Of a stretch of 64,000 nt of DNA, positions 34,188-41,458 are shown piece by piece. This DNA is from Methylobacterium sp. GXS13 (GTDB taxonomy: Bacteria > Pseudomonadota > Alphaproteobacteria > Rhizobiales > Beijerinckiaceae). The DNA lies in NCBI RefSeq assembly GCF_001455965.1, contig NZ_LKKO01000017.1, positions 1 through 64,000 of the forward strand, read 5' to 3'. Position numbers and translations under genes: made by a program. The stretch's first letter is position 1. Each line of letters opens with the position of its first letter. The notes below the pieces were generated by a model. The model searched no databases. It was not told the DNA's origin and saw only the letters and a list, made by a program, of their open reading frames with translations.

Positions 34188-34835
34188 TCAGTTCACCTTG
34201 GCCTTCACGACGGCGTAGACCTTCTCGGTAAGCGCGCCGGCCTCGGCCAGCAGGCCCTCGAGCTCCTGAAGCCGCTCGTCGGCGAACTCCCGGTCCTCGA
34301 TCCCCTTGGCGTTGACGTAGACGTTGAGCGCCGCGCTGCGCAGGCCGGCATAGGCCGAGAGCACCGCCACCCCGGCATCGGAGACGACGTTGAGATTGCC
34401 CTTCTCGGCGGTGATCGCAGCGAGATCGATCACCGTGCGGCAGGCCCGGCAGCAGGACAGCGGCACGTCGGTCGCCGTCTTCAGCGCCGCCTGGATCGCC
34501 GTAGCGCGGGAAGCCTTCTCGTCGTCGGTGCCCTTGGGCAGGCCATAGGCGCCCATCACGGCGTCGAAGGCCTGGACGTCCTCGCCGATCATGCCGGTGA
34601 GCACGACCCGCAGGCCCTCGGACCGGGCGAGCACATCCTTCAGCTCGGCCTCGACCTCGACGTACTTCTTCTTGCCGATGGTCAGGTTGCAGACCATCGA
34701 CACGAGGGCCGCGCCCATGGCGCCGGAGATCGCCGCAGCACCGCCGCCGCCGGGGGTCGGCGCGGCGCTCGCCAGCTCCGTCAGGAACTTATCGATGCTG
34801 TCGGTTTCGGGGGGGACCGTGTCGGTCACCGGCAC
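34188..34835 (-). CDS. fchA: Methenyl-tetrahydrofolate cyclohydrolase (FchA type)
   Basis: Predicted 215 residues. It interconverts methenyl-H4F and 10-formyl-H4F. The family is unrelated to FolD and is recognised by ASAAPTPGGGGAAAISGAMG, ALVSMVCNLTIGKKKYVEVE and GNLNVVSDAGVAVLSAYAG, which agree closely with the methylobacterial enzyme. It starts 6 bases after mtdA ends. With MtdA it links formate-derived C1 units to methylene-H4F for serine synthesis. Confidence 0.96.
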   Translation of the reverse strand: MPVTDTVPPETDSIDKFLTELASAAPTPGGGGAAAISGAMGAALVSMVCNLTIGKKKYVEVEAELKDVLARSEGLRVVLTGMIGEDVQAFDAVMGAYGLPKGTDDEKASRATAIQAALKTATDVPLSCCRACRTVIDLAAITAEKGNLNVVSDAGVAVLSAYAGLRSAALNVYVNAKGIEDREFADERLQELEGLLAEAGALTEKVYAVVKAKVN

Positions 34836-34841
34836 CTCCTC

Positions 34842-35705
34842 TCAGGCCATCTTTTTCGCCAGGGCGTAGATCTCCTCGGCATCGAGCACCTGCTCGGTGC
34901 TCTCGAAGAGCTGGCCGACGCAGGCCCGGTGCAGCTTGAGCTTCAGGCCGCCGATGCCGAGCGCGCCGAACGCCTTCTTGCCGTTGCGGTCCTTGCCCTT
35001 GTCCATGACGTCGATGCCGCCGATCCCGGTCGGGGGCTGGGCGTTGTAGTCGGCGACGATCTCGACGGCCGGATCCTGTGCCCAGGCGGCCTCCGGCAGC
35101 AATTCGACCCCGATGGCGCCGGCCGTGAAGATGAGGTTCTTGCCCTTCACCAGGGCGACGCGTGAGGCCTCGTCCGGCGTCGCAGCGGCCTTGACCGAGA
35201 CCTTGAAGCGCTTGTTGATCGCGTCGGCGGCAGCCTGGGTCTTGTCCAGAGCGCGGCCCGCGATGGTCACGTCCGCACCCTCGCCGGCCAGCAGCGCCGC
35301 GGAGCGCATGCCCACCGGGCCGGTGCCGGCGAGAACGACGGCGCTCTTGCCCTGAAGCGAACCCGCAGCCTTTGCCACCAGTGCGACGCCCGCAGCCGCC
35401 GTGGTGTTCGAGCCGTTGGAATCGAGCATGCATGAGACCCGGAACGGGCCGAAGAACCGCTTCTTGACTGCGGTGAAGAGTTCCTCACCCGCCGCCATAC
35501 TGCCGCCGCCGACGAAGATCGCCGTCGACTTCTTCTCGGAACCGCCGCGGGTGTAGATCGTGCCATCGACCAAAGCGCCGACATTGTCGGGCGTCACACC
35601 GCCGTAGCCGGTGATGTGGTCAGCACCGCCGTCATAGCCGACCACCGTGTCGAACACGTTCGGCATCGCATCGGTGTCGAACAGGAACAGCAGCTTCTTT
35701 GTCAT
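34842..35705 (-). CDS. mtdA: NADP-dependent methylene-H4F/methylene-H4MPT dehydrogenase
   Basis: Predicted 287 residues, same length as the characterised enzyme. It reduces methenyl-H4F to methylene-H4F with NADPH and also acts on the methanopterin forms. VVGYDGGADHITGYGGVTPD, STAIFVGGGSMAAGEELF, FRVSCMLDSNGSNTTAAAG and the Rossmann loop VVLAGTGPVGMRSAALLAG are diagnostic. It delivers C1 units to the serine cycle. Confidence 0.97.
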   Translation of the reverse strand: MTKKLLFLFDTDAMPNVFDTVVGYDGGADHITGYGGVTPDNVGALVDGTIYTRGGSEKKSTAIFVGGGSMAAGEELFTAVKKRFFGPFRVSCMLDSNGSNTTAAAGVALVAKAAGSLQGKSAVVLAGTGPVGMRSAALLAGEGADVTIAGRALDKTQAAADAINKRFKVSVKAAATPDEASRVALVKGKNLIFTAGAIGVELLPEAAWAQDPAVEIVADYNAQPPTGIGGIDVMDKGKDRNGKKAFGALGIGGLKLKLHRACVGQLFESTEQVLDAEEIYALAKKMA

Positions 35706-36006
35706 GCTTTTTGGACCTTATCCGTCGCGCCTGTGAGGCGCCGTCGTGATGTCTTCTCGATCCGTTCCCAATCTCGAGGGGAGCGGACGACCTAAATGTC
35801 AGAAACCGGCTCCGCGCGTCTCCCTCCCCCCTCTGCAGGGGAGGGTGGCCCCTGCGTCAGCAGGGGTCGGGAGACGGGAGCCCGGGTTTAGCAAAGGGCG
35901 CGACCGGCATGAGGGGCGCAGCCCGCTTCTGCACCGTCGCTCCCCTCTCCCGCCCCCCTTTCGGGGGCCACCCTCCCCCGTAAAGCGGGGAGGGAGAGGC
36001 CAAGCC
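35706..36006. other. hprA-mtdA intergenic region with an inverted-repeat element
   Basis: About 300 bases between hprA and mtdA, most of it the 180-bp inverted-repeat element 35819-35998. The remaining 110 bases before mtdA contain its ribosome-binding region and possibly a promoter; nothing else is seen. Confidence 0.5.
35819..35998. repeat. Inverted-repeat intergenic element, copy 2, inside the C1 gene cluster
   Basis: The left end (from TCTCCCTCCCCCCTCTGC) and right end (to GCGGGGAGGGAGA) are imperfect inverted copies of about 33 bases. The interior (GTCGGGAGACGGGAGCCCGG, TGCACCGTCGCTCCCCTC) corresponds to the reverse complement of the 1421-1599 copy. It separates hprA from mtdA on the transcript strand. 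Confidence 0.8.
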
Positions 36007-36948
36007 CTACTCCACCACGTTCTGCGGCTTGCCGGCGACGAACGCCTCGACGTTGTCGACAAGCTGGTCGGCGAGGATCTGCATCGCCTCCTTGCTGGCC
36101 CAGGCGACGTGCGGCGTCACGATCAGGTTCGGCAGGTCGGCCTCGCACAGGATATTGCCGTCTTTCGGCGGCTCCTGCGCCACGACGTCGAAGCCCGCGC
36201 CCGCGATGGTGCCGTCCTTCAGCGCGGCCAGGAGGGCCGCCTCGTCCACCAGCCCGCCCCGGGCCGTGTTGATCAGGATGGCGCTCTTCTTCATCCGCTT
36301 GAGCTCAGCGGCGCCGATCAGCCCCTTGGTCTCGGGGGTCAACGGCACGTGCAGCGTGATCACGTCGGACTGCGTCAGGATCGTCTCGAAATCGACCAGC
36401 CCGTCCTGCGGGAAGACGTCATAGGCCAGGACCTTCATGCCCAGCGCCTCGGCGCGCTTGCCGATCGACTTGCCGAGGGCCCCGTAGCCGACGATGCCGA
36501 GCGTCGAGCCGGCGATGTCGTAGATCGGGTAGTCGAAGTAGCAGAACTGCTTGGACTTCGCCCAGTCGCCCCGCTTCACGGAGTTTGCGTAAGGCACGAT
36601 CGCCCGGCGCAGGGCGAACATCAGGCCGACCACGTGCTCGGGCACGGTGTTGAACGCGTAATTGCGGATGTTGACGACCGTGATGCCCTGCGCCTTTGCC
36701 TGGGCCTTGTCGACCACGTCGGTGCCGGTGGCGGCCACCGCGATAAGCTTCAGGTCGGGAAGCTGCTTCAGGGTCTCGGCCCGCATCGGGACCTTGTTGA
36801 TCAGCGCGATCTCGGCTCCCTTGAGCCGCGCGACCGTATCCTCCGGCGTCCAGGTCGAATCGTGTTCGACGTATTCATGCGGGAAGTTGAACGGCCGGAC
36901 CGTCGCATCGAGCGACTCGCGATCCAGGAATACGATCTTCTTGGTCAT
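36007..36948 (-). CDS. hprA: Hydroxypyruvate reductase
   Basis: Predicted 313 residues, as in methylotrophs. It reduces hydroxypyruvate to D-glycerate with NADH. D-2-hydroxyacid dehydrogenase signatures: the Rossmann loop STLGIVGYGALGKSIGKRAE, LHVPLTPETKGLIGAAELK, SAILINTARGGLVDEAALL, and the catalytic His in NLIVTPHVAWASKEAM. GAGAGGGG precedes the ATG. It follows sga on the minus strand. Confidence 0.96.
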   Translation of the reverse strand: MTKKIVFLDRESLDATVRPFNFPHEYVEHDSTWTPEDTVARLKGAEIALINKVPMRAETLKQLPDLKLIAVAATGTDVVDKAQAKAQGITVVNIRNYAFNTVPEHVVGLMFALRRAIVPYANSVKRGDWAKSKQFCYFDYPIYDIAGSTLGIVGYGALGKSIGKRAEALGMKVLAYDVFPQDGLVDFETILTQSDVITLHVPLTPETKGLIGAAELKRMKKSAILINTARGGLVDEAALLAALKDGTIAGAGFDVVAQEPPKDGNILCEADLPNLIVTPHVAWASKEAMQILADQLVDNVEAFVAGKPQNVVE

Positions 36949-37003
36949 AGATCCCCTCTCGGACGACGGGCGGTTTCCTCGGGATTCTTGTTCTTACTTG
37001 CGC

Positions 37004-37039
37004 GCCGGGGCGGGGCCGGCAACCCGGCCCCGCCCCGGC
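37004..37039. other. Strong intercistronic hairpin between sga and hprA
   Basis: A perfect 16-bp G/C stem (37004-37019 with 37024-37039) closes a CAAC loop in the 103-base gap between sga and hprA. No U-tract follows on the minus strand, so it is more likely a stability or processing element that sets the sga:hprA ratio than a full terminator. Confidence 0.65.
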
Positions 37040-37051
37040 AACGTGCATGGA

Positions 37052-38260
37052 TCACGCCTTATGAAGCGGATTCTCGCGCAGGTAGCTGGAGGCGGCGGCG
37101 ACGCCGGAGCCCGGTGTGACCTTCACGCCGCAATCCAGCAGCGCCATCTCGGCGCCCGCGATGGCACCGAGCAGGGACAGCTCGTTCAGATCACCGATAT
37201 GGCCGATGCGGAACACCTTGCCGGCGACCTTGGACAGACCGCTGCCGAGGGACAGGTTGTAGCGCTCATAGGCGTGGGTGATGACCTTGGCGGCGTCGAC
37301 GCCCTCCGGCACCAGGATGGCCGTGACCGTGTCCGAGTTCCACTTCGGCTCCTTGGCGCAGGGCTTGAGGCCCCAGGCCGCGACAGCCTGACGGGTCGCC
37401 TCGGCGAGCACGTGATGGCGGTGGTAGATGTTCTCCAGCCCCTCCTCCTTCACGATGGCCAGGGCCTCGCGCAGGCCGTAGAGCAGCGGGAGCGCCGGCG
37501 TGTAGGGGAAGTAGCCCGTGGCGTTGGTGGTGAGCTGGTCCTTCCAGGCGAAGTAGACATGGCCGAGCCGATCGTTCCGGCCGGCGCCGCCTTCGGCGAT
37601 CTTCAGCGCCTTGGGGCTGATGCAGATCAGGCCGAGGCCGGCCGGCAGCATGAAGCCCTTCTGCGAACCCGCGATGGCGCAATCGACGCCCCACTCGTCC
37701 ATCTTGAACGGCAGCGAGCCGATCGACGAGATGCCGTCCACGAACAGCAGCGCCGGGTGACCGGCAGCGTCGAGCGCCTTACGGACCGCACCGATATCGC
37801 TGGTGACACCCGTGGCGGTCTCGTTGTGGACCACCATCACGGCCTTGATCGTGTGATCCTTATCGGCCCGGAGAGCCTCCTCGATCTTCTGCGGATCGGC
37901 GCCGGTGCCCCACTCCTCGTCCTGCACCATCACCTCGAGGCCGAGGCGCTGGGCCATATCGACCCAGAGGTGGCTGAACTGGCCGTAACGGGCGGTGAGC
38001 ACCGTATCGCCGCGGCACAGGGTGTTGGACAGGGCAGATTCCCAGATGCCGGTGCCCGAGGACGGGAACAGGATGATCGTGCCGTGGGTCGAGCCGAACA
38101 CCATCTTGGCGTCCTGGAACAGCGGCTTCGTCAGCTCGGGGAAGCTCGGCGAGCGGTGATCCTCGGACGGCACATGCATCGCGCGCAGGACGCGATCCGG
38201 GATGTTCGTGGGACCCGGGATGAAGAGGTGATTGCGACCGGGGCGCCGGGTTGCGGCCAT
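37052..38260 (-). CDS. sga: Serine-glyoxylate aminotransferase
   Basis: Predicted 402 residues from ATG 38260, preceded by GGAGGAAAC. It transfers the amino group of serine to glyoxylate, giving hydroxypyruvate and glycine, the first committed serine-cycle step. A class V PLP enzyme: GRNHLFIPGPTNIPDRVLRA, STHGTIILFPSSGTGIWESA, FVDGISSIGS with the cofactor Asp, and the PLP lysine in AGSQKGFMLPAGLGL. First gene of the C1 cluster. The longer open frame to 38371 adds an Arg/Pro-rich start that the family lacks. Confidence 0.97.
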   Translation of the reverse strand: MAATRRPGRNHLFIPGPTNIPDRVLRAMHVPSEDHRSPSFPELTKPLFQDAKMVFGSTHGTIILFPSSGTGIWESALSNTLCRGDTVLTARYGQFSHLWVDMAQRLGLEVMVQDEEWGTGADPQKIEEALRADKDHTIKAVMVVHNETATGVTSDIGAVRKALDAAGHPALLFVDGISSIGSLPFKMDEWGVDCAIAGSQKGFMLPAGLGLICISPKALKIAEGGAGRNDRLGHVYFAWKDQLTTNATGYFPYTPALPLLYGLREALAIVKEEGLENIYHRHHVLAEATRQAVAAWGLKPCAKEPKWNSDTVTAILVPEGVDAAKVITHAYERYNLSLGSGLSKVAGKVFRIGHIGDLNELSLLGAIAGAEMALLDCGVKVTPGSGVAAASSYLRENPLHKA

Positions 38261-38795
38261 GTTGTTTCCTCCAAAAAATCTGTTGCGCGCGGGCGGACCC
38301 GCGCCGGTTCGTTCGAGCGACCTCAGCGGCCTTGTCGGGCATCGTGCGATCAGCGCCGGTGGCCGCGGCACAATCGCGGCGTCCCGAACTCTCTTCGCAT
38401 CTTCCGTGGATCGGGGGGCTCAGCGGAGCGGGCGGCGGCCTCGTGCCGCTCGCGTCGCGGCGCGCCCCCGCGCGCCGGTCGCCTCCGTAATGCCGTCCCG
38501 TTCTACGGCGCCTCGTCGCGAGGCACCCTGGCCGCCTTCCAGTACGCATCCGGCCCGGCTCACGCCGAGCCGCCGGTTCTTGGTATTATGAGGCGGCGAA
38601 GCTGGGAAGCAAAACCGGAAAAACTTCGGGAAGGCGGTAAAAAAATTTTTGGTGCGCCGCAACGTTAGCTATTCACGTTTGAGGACTTCTTCCGCAGCGC
38701 ACAAAGACACCTCACAGCGAACGCGCCCCGCGTCATCAAACTGAGACGTGATCGCGCTCTGGATCCCTCGACCGTTCGACCGCCGGGAGGGTGAC
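38261..38795. promoter_or_regulatory. Divergent control region upstream of sga
   Basis: These 535 bases separate sga (minus) from the phosphoesterase gene (plus). There is no credible gene. A pronounced AT-rich tract (38610-38690, with GGTAAAAAAATTTTTGG) stands out and is the best place for the serine-cycle promoter and its regulator sites. In Methylorubrum this promoter is activated by QscR, so QscR sites are expected here, but I could not fix one by eye. Confidence 0.5.
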
Positions 38796-39611
38796 GTGGC
38801 CGAGGATGAGGAGATGCCGGTCCGGGTCCGGACGCTGTTCCTGTCCGACCTGCACCTCGGCACGCGCGGATGTCAGGCCGGCATGCTGCTGTCGTTCCTG
38901 AGGGATTACGACGCCGACACGGTCTACCTGGTCGGGGATATCGTGGACGGCTGGCAATTGCGCTCCGGCTGGTACTGGCCGCAGGAGCATAACGATGTCG
39001 TCCAGAAGTTCCTGCGCAAGGTGCGCAAGGGTGCCCGGATCGTCTACCTGCCGGGCAACCACGACGAGTTCCTGCGCGACTATGTCGGCACCAATTTCGG
39101 CGGCATCGAGATCGCCGAAACCGCTATCCACGAGGCGGCCGACGGGCGGCGCTACCTGGTGATCCACGGTGACCAGTTCGACATGGTGGTGCGCCACTCA
39201 CCCTGGCTCGCCCATCTCGGCGACGGTGCCTACACGCTGGCCTTGAGCCTCAACACCCTGATCAACCGGATCCGTCGGCGGGTAGGCCTGTCCTACTGGT
39301 CTCTCTCGGCTTGGGCGAAGCTGCGGGTGAAGAACGCCGTCAGCTTCATCGGCCGGTTCGAGACGATCCTGGCCGACGAGGCCCGACGCCAGGGCGCCAA
39401 CGGGGTGATCTGCGGACATATCCACCACGCCGCCGACCGAACGATCGGCGACTTGCGCTACCTCAACACCGGCGACTGGGTGGAATCCTGCACCGGCCTG
39501 GTCGAGCATTACGACGGCCGGATCGAGGTGCTGCACTATCCCAGCATTCTGCGGGCGCGCGAGGCCGAAGCCGCGCCGCGGGCGATGCCTGGCCGGCGCG
39601 CGGTGGCGTGA
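38796..39611 (+). CDS. UDP-2,3-diacylglucosamine diphosphatase-like metallophosphoesterase
   Basis: Predicted 271 residues. GTG 38796 is chosen because GGGAGGG lies at 38785-38791. The calcineurin-like metal sites are complete: SDLHLG (D18, H20), VGDIVDGW (D48), LPGNHDEF (N88-H89), VIHGDQFD (H124) and CGHIHHA. This matches the LpxH-like/LpxI-alternative family that cleaves UDP-diacylglucosamine in lipid A synthesis, though many relatives are of unproven substrate. Its stop overlaps the GTG of the next gene (GTGA), a pairing widely seen in alphaproteobacteria. Confidence 0.88.
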   Translation: MAEDEEMPVRVRTLFLSDLHLGTRGCQAGMLLSFLRDYDADTVYLVGDIVDGWQLRSGWYWPQEHNDVVQKFLRKVRKGARIVYLPGNHDEFLRDYVGTNFGGIEIAETAIHEAADGRRYLVIHGDQFDMVVRHSPWLAHLGDGAYTLALSLNTLINRIRRRVGLSYWSLSAWAKLRVKNAVSFIGRFETILADEARRQGANGVICGHIHHAADRTIGDLRYLNTGDWVESCTGLVEHYDGRIEVLHYPSILRAREAEAAPRAMPGRRAVA

Positions 39612-40669
39612 GGGATCGCGCCGTGAAGCTCCTCATCGCTAGCGATGCTTGGCACCCGCAGGTCAACGGCGTCGTCCGCTCCCTGGAGCAGATGGTGCGC
39701 CGGGCCCCTGAGCATGGCTTCGAGACGGCTCTGCTTTCGGTAGCGGATTTCCGCTCCCTCCCCCTGCCGGGCTACACGGAGATCCGATTGGCCCTGGCCG
39801 GCCGGGACCGCCTCGCGGCGCGCTGGGCCCGAGAGCGGCCGAGCCATGTCCACATCGCCACGGAGGGGCCGATCGGCTTCGCGGCCCGGCGACACTGCCT
39901 GGCCCATGGCCTGCCGTTCACCACGAGCTACCACACCCGGTTTCCCGAATACCTTGCCGCCCGCCTCCCGGTGCCGGAAGCGTGGTCCTACGCCTATCTG
40001 CGCCGCTTCCACGGAGCGGCTCGAGGCACGATGGTCAGCACGGCCTCCCTCCAGGCGGAACTCGAGTCAAAGGGATTCACCCATTTGATGCGCTGGACCC
40101 GCGGGGTCGATACCGAGCGGTTCCGCCCGGCCGCCCCCGGCGATCTGCCGCCTGCGGAGCTGGCCGGGCTGCCGCGGCCGCTGTTCCTGTATGTCGGCCG
40201 GCTCGCCGTCGAGAAGAACCTCGCGGCCTTCCTCAGCCTCGACCTCCCCGGCACGAAGATCGTGGTCGGCGACGGACCGGACCGGGCGCGGCTGCAGGCG
40301 CTGGCCCCGGAAGCGCGGTTTCTCGGTACCAGGACGGGGGCGGCGCTCGCGTCCGTCTACGCCGCCTGCGACGCCTTCGTGTTCCCGAGCCTCACCGACA
40401 CGTTTGGCATCGTCCTCTTGGAAGCCATGGCCTGCGGTTTGCCGATCGCCGCCTTCCCGGTTCCGGGCCCCAACGACGTGCTGAGCGGGACCCGCGTCGG
40501 CGTGCTCGACCAGGATCTGCGCGCGGCGGCCCTTGCGGCGCTGCGCCTGTCCCGGTCCGAGTGCCGGCAGGAAGCCCTGCGCCGCGGCTGGGATGTCAGT
40601 GCCGATCAGTTCTTTGGGAACATTATCGAAGCGCATGGCGGCGAGCGCGGGGCCCGGAACGCCGCCTGA
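39608..40669 (+). CDS. Family 1 (GT4-type) glycosyltransferase
   Basis: Predicted 353 residues from GTG 39608, overlapping the previous TGA; GTG 39623 (VKLLIASDAWHPQVNG) is an alternative. The N-terminal acceptor domain has SDAWHPQVNGVVRSLEQM and TEGPIGFAARRHC, and the C-terminal donor domain LYVGRLAVEKNLAAFL and PSLTDTFGIVLLEAMACG (E-x7-E motif). This resembles alpha-mannosyltransferases acting on lipids (MgtA-like). With the upstream phosphoesterase it probably serves envelope glycolipid metabolism. Confidence 0.87.
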   Translation: MRDRAVKLLIASDAWHPQVNGVVRSLEQMVRRAPEHGFETALLSVADFRSLPLPGYTEIRLALAGRDRLAARWARERPSHVHIATEGPIGFAARRHCLAHGLPFTTSYHTRFPEYLAARLPVPEAWSYAYLRRFHGAARGTMVSTASLQAELESKGFTHLMRWTRGVDTERFRPAAPGDLPPAELAGLPRPLFLYVGRLAVEKNLAAFLSLDLPGTKIVVGDGPDRARLQALAPEARFLGTRTGAALASVYAACDAFVFPSLTDTFGIVLLEAMACGLPIAAFPVPGPNDVLSGTRVGVLDQDLRAAALAALRLSRSECRQEALRRGWDVSADQFFGNIIEAHGGERGARNAA

Positions 40670-40707
40670 CCGGTGACGGCGGCCGCGCGGGATGGCAGGA
40701 CGGCACC

Positions 40708-41331
40708 ATGCCGCCCGTGAAGCGAAAAACGCCCGCCCTCACCCCGCCCTTCGATCCGGCCCGGGCTGCGGATTACCCGGCCGTGATCGGCTGCGACGAA
40801 GTCGGGCGCGGCGCCCTGTCCGGCCCCGTGGTGGTCGCGGCGGTCTGGTTCGACCCGGTGGCGATTCCCCCTACCCTCCTGGCTGCCCTCGACGACAGCA
40901 AGCGCGTGCCCGAGCCGATCCGGGCGCAGCTGGCGCCGCTGATCCGCGCTCATGCCCAGTTCGCCGTTGCGGCGGGCTCACGGGCGCTGATCGACCGGAT
41001 CAACATCCGCGCCGCGACGCTCGACGCCATGGCGCGGGCGGTGGCGCGCCTCAGGATCGCGGCGCCGGTCCTGGTCGATGGCCGGGACGCCCTGCCCGGC
41101 CTGCCGGGCCGGGCGGTGGTCGGCGGCGATGCCCTGGTCCCACAGATCGCCGCCGCCTCGATCGTCGCCAAAGTCTTCCGCGATGACCTGATGCGCCGCC
41201 TCGCCACCCGCCATCCGGGCTATGGCTGGGAGCGCAACGTCGGCTACGGCACGGCCCTACACCGCGCCGGCCTGAACACACTCGGCCGGAGCCCACACCA
41301 CCGCCTCAGCTTCACCCGCGGGTTCGGCTAG
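40708..41331 (+). CDS. rnhB: Ribonuclease HII
   Basis: Predicted 207 residues. It removes RNA from RNA-DNA hybrids and misincorporated ribonucleotides. Catalytic residues: D30-E31 in IGCDEVGRGALSGPV, the Asp in PVLVDGRDALPG, and the Asp in AAASIVAKVFRDDLMRRL. GYGWERNVGYGTALHRAGL is the usual C-terminal block. It is close behind the glycosyltransferase gene and probably in the same transcript. Confidence 0.95.
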   Translation: MPPVKRKTPALTPPFDPARAADYPAVIGCDEVGRGALSGPVVVAAVWFDPVAIPPTLLAALDDSKRVPEPIRAQLAPLIRAHAQFAVAAGSRALIDRINIRAATLDAMARAVARLRIAAPVLVDGRDALPGLPGRAVVGGDALVPQIAAASIVAKVFRDDLMRRLATRHPGYGWERNVGYGTALHRAGLNTLGRSPHHRLSFTRGFG

Positions 41332-41335
41332 GTTT

Positions 41336-41355
41336 CAAAAGGTCGAGACCTTTTG
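41336..41355. terminator. Terminator hairpin after rnhB
   Basis: CAAAAGGTC and GACCTTTTG form a perfect 9-bp inverted repeat around GA, with the T-run TTTT at the end of the 3' arm, 4 bases after the rnhB stop. The wider block 41331-41433 is itself bordered by inverted GGTTTC-AAA-GG / CC-TTT-GGAAACC, and may be another small repeat. Confidence 0.55.
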
Positions 41356-41458
41356 CGGATGCAGGGTGGAACGCTGCAAGCTTCAGGGTCTCCGCCCCCG
41401 AACCGCGCCCAAGAGCTGAACCCTTTGGAAACCCAGTCGTGCCCGTAAGCGGATCGGA

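Noticed and set aside
36662..38668. 668-codon open frame on the plus strand opposite sga
   Set aside because: Antisense shadow of sga, which shows the PLP-lysine motif and a ribosome-binding site.
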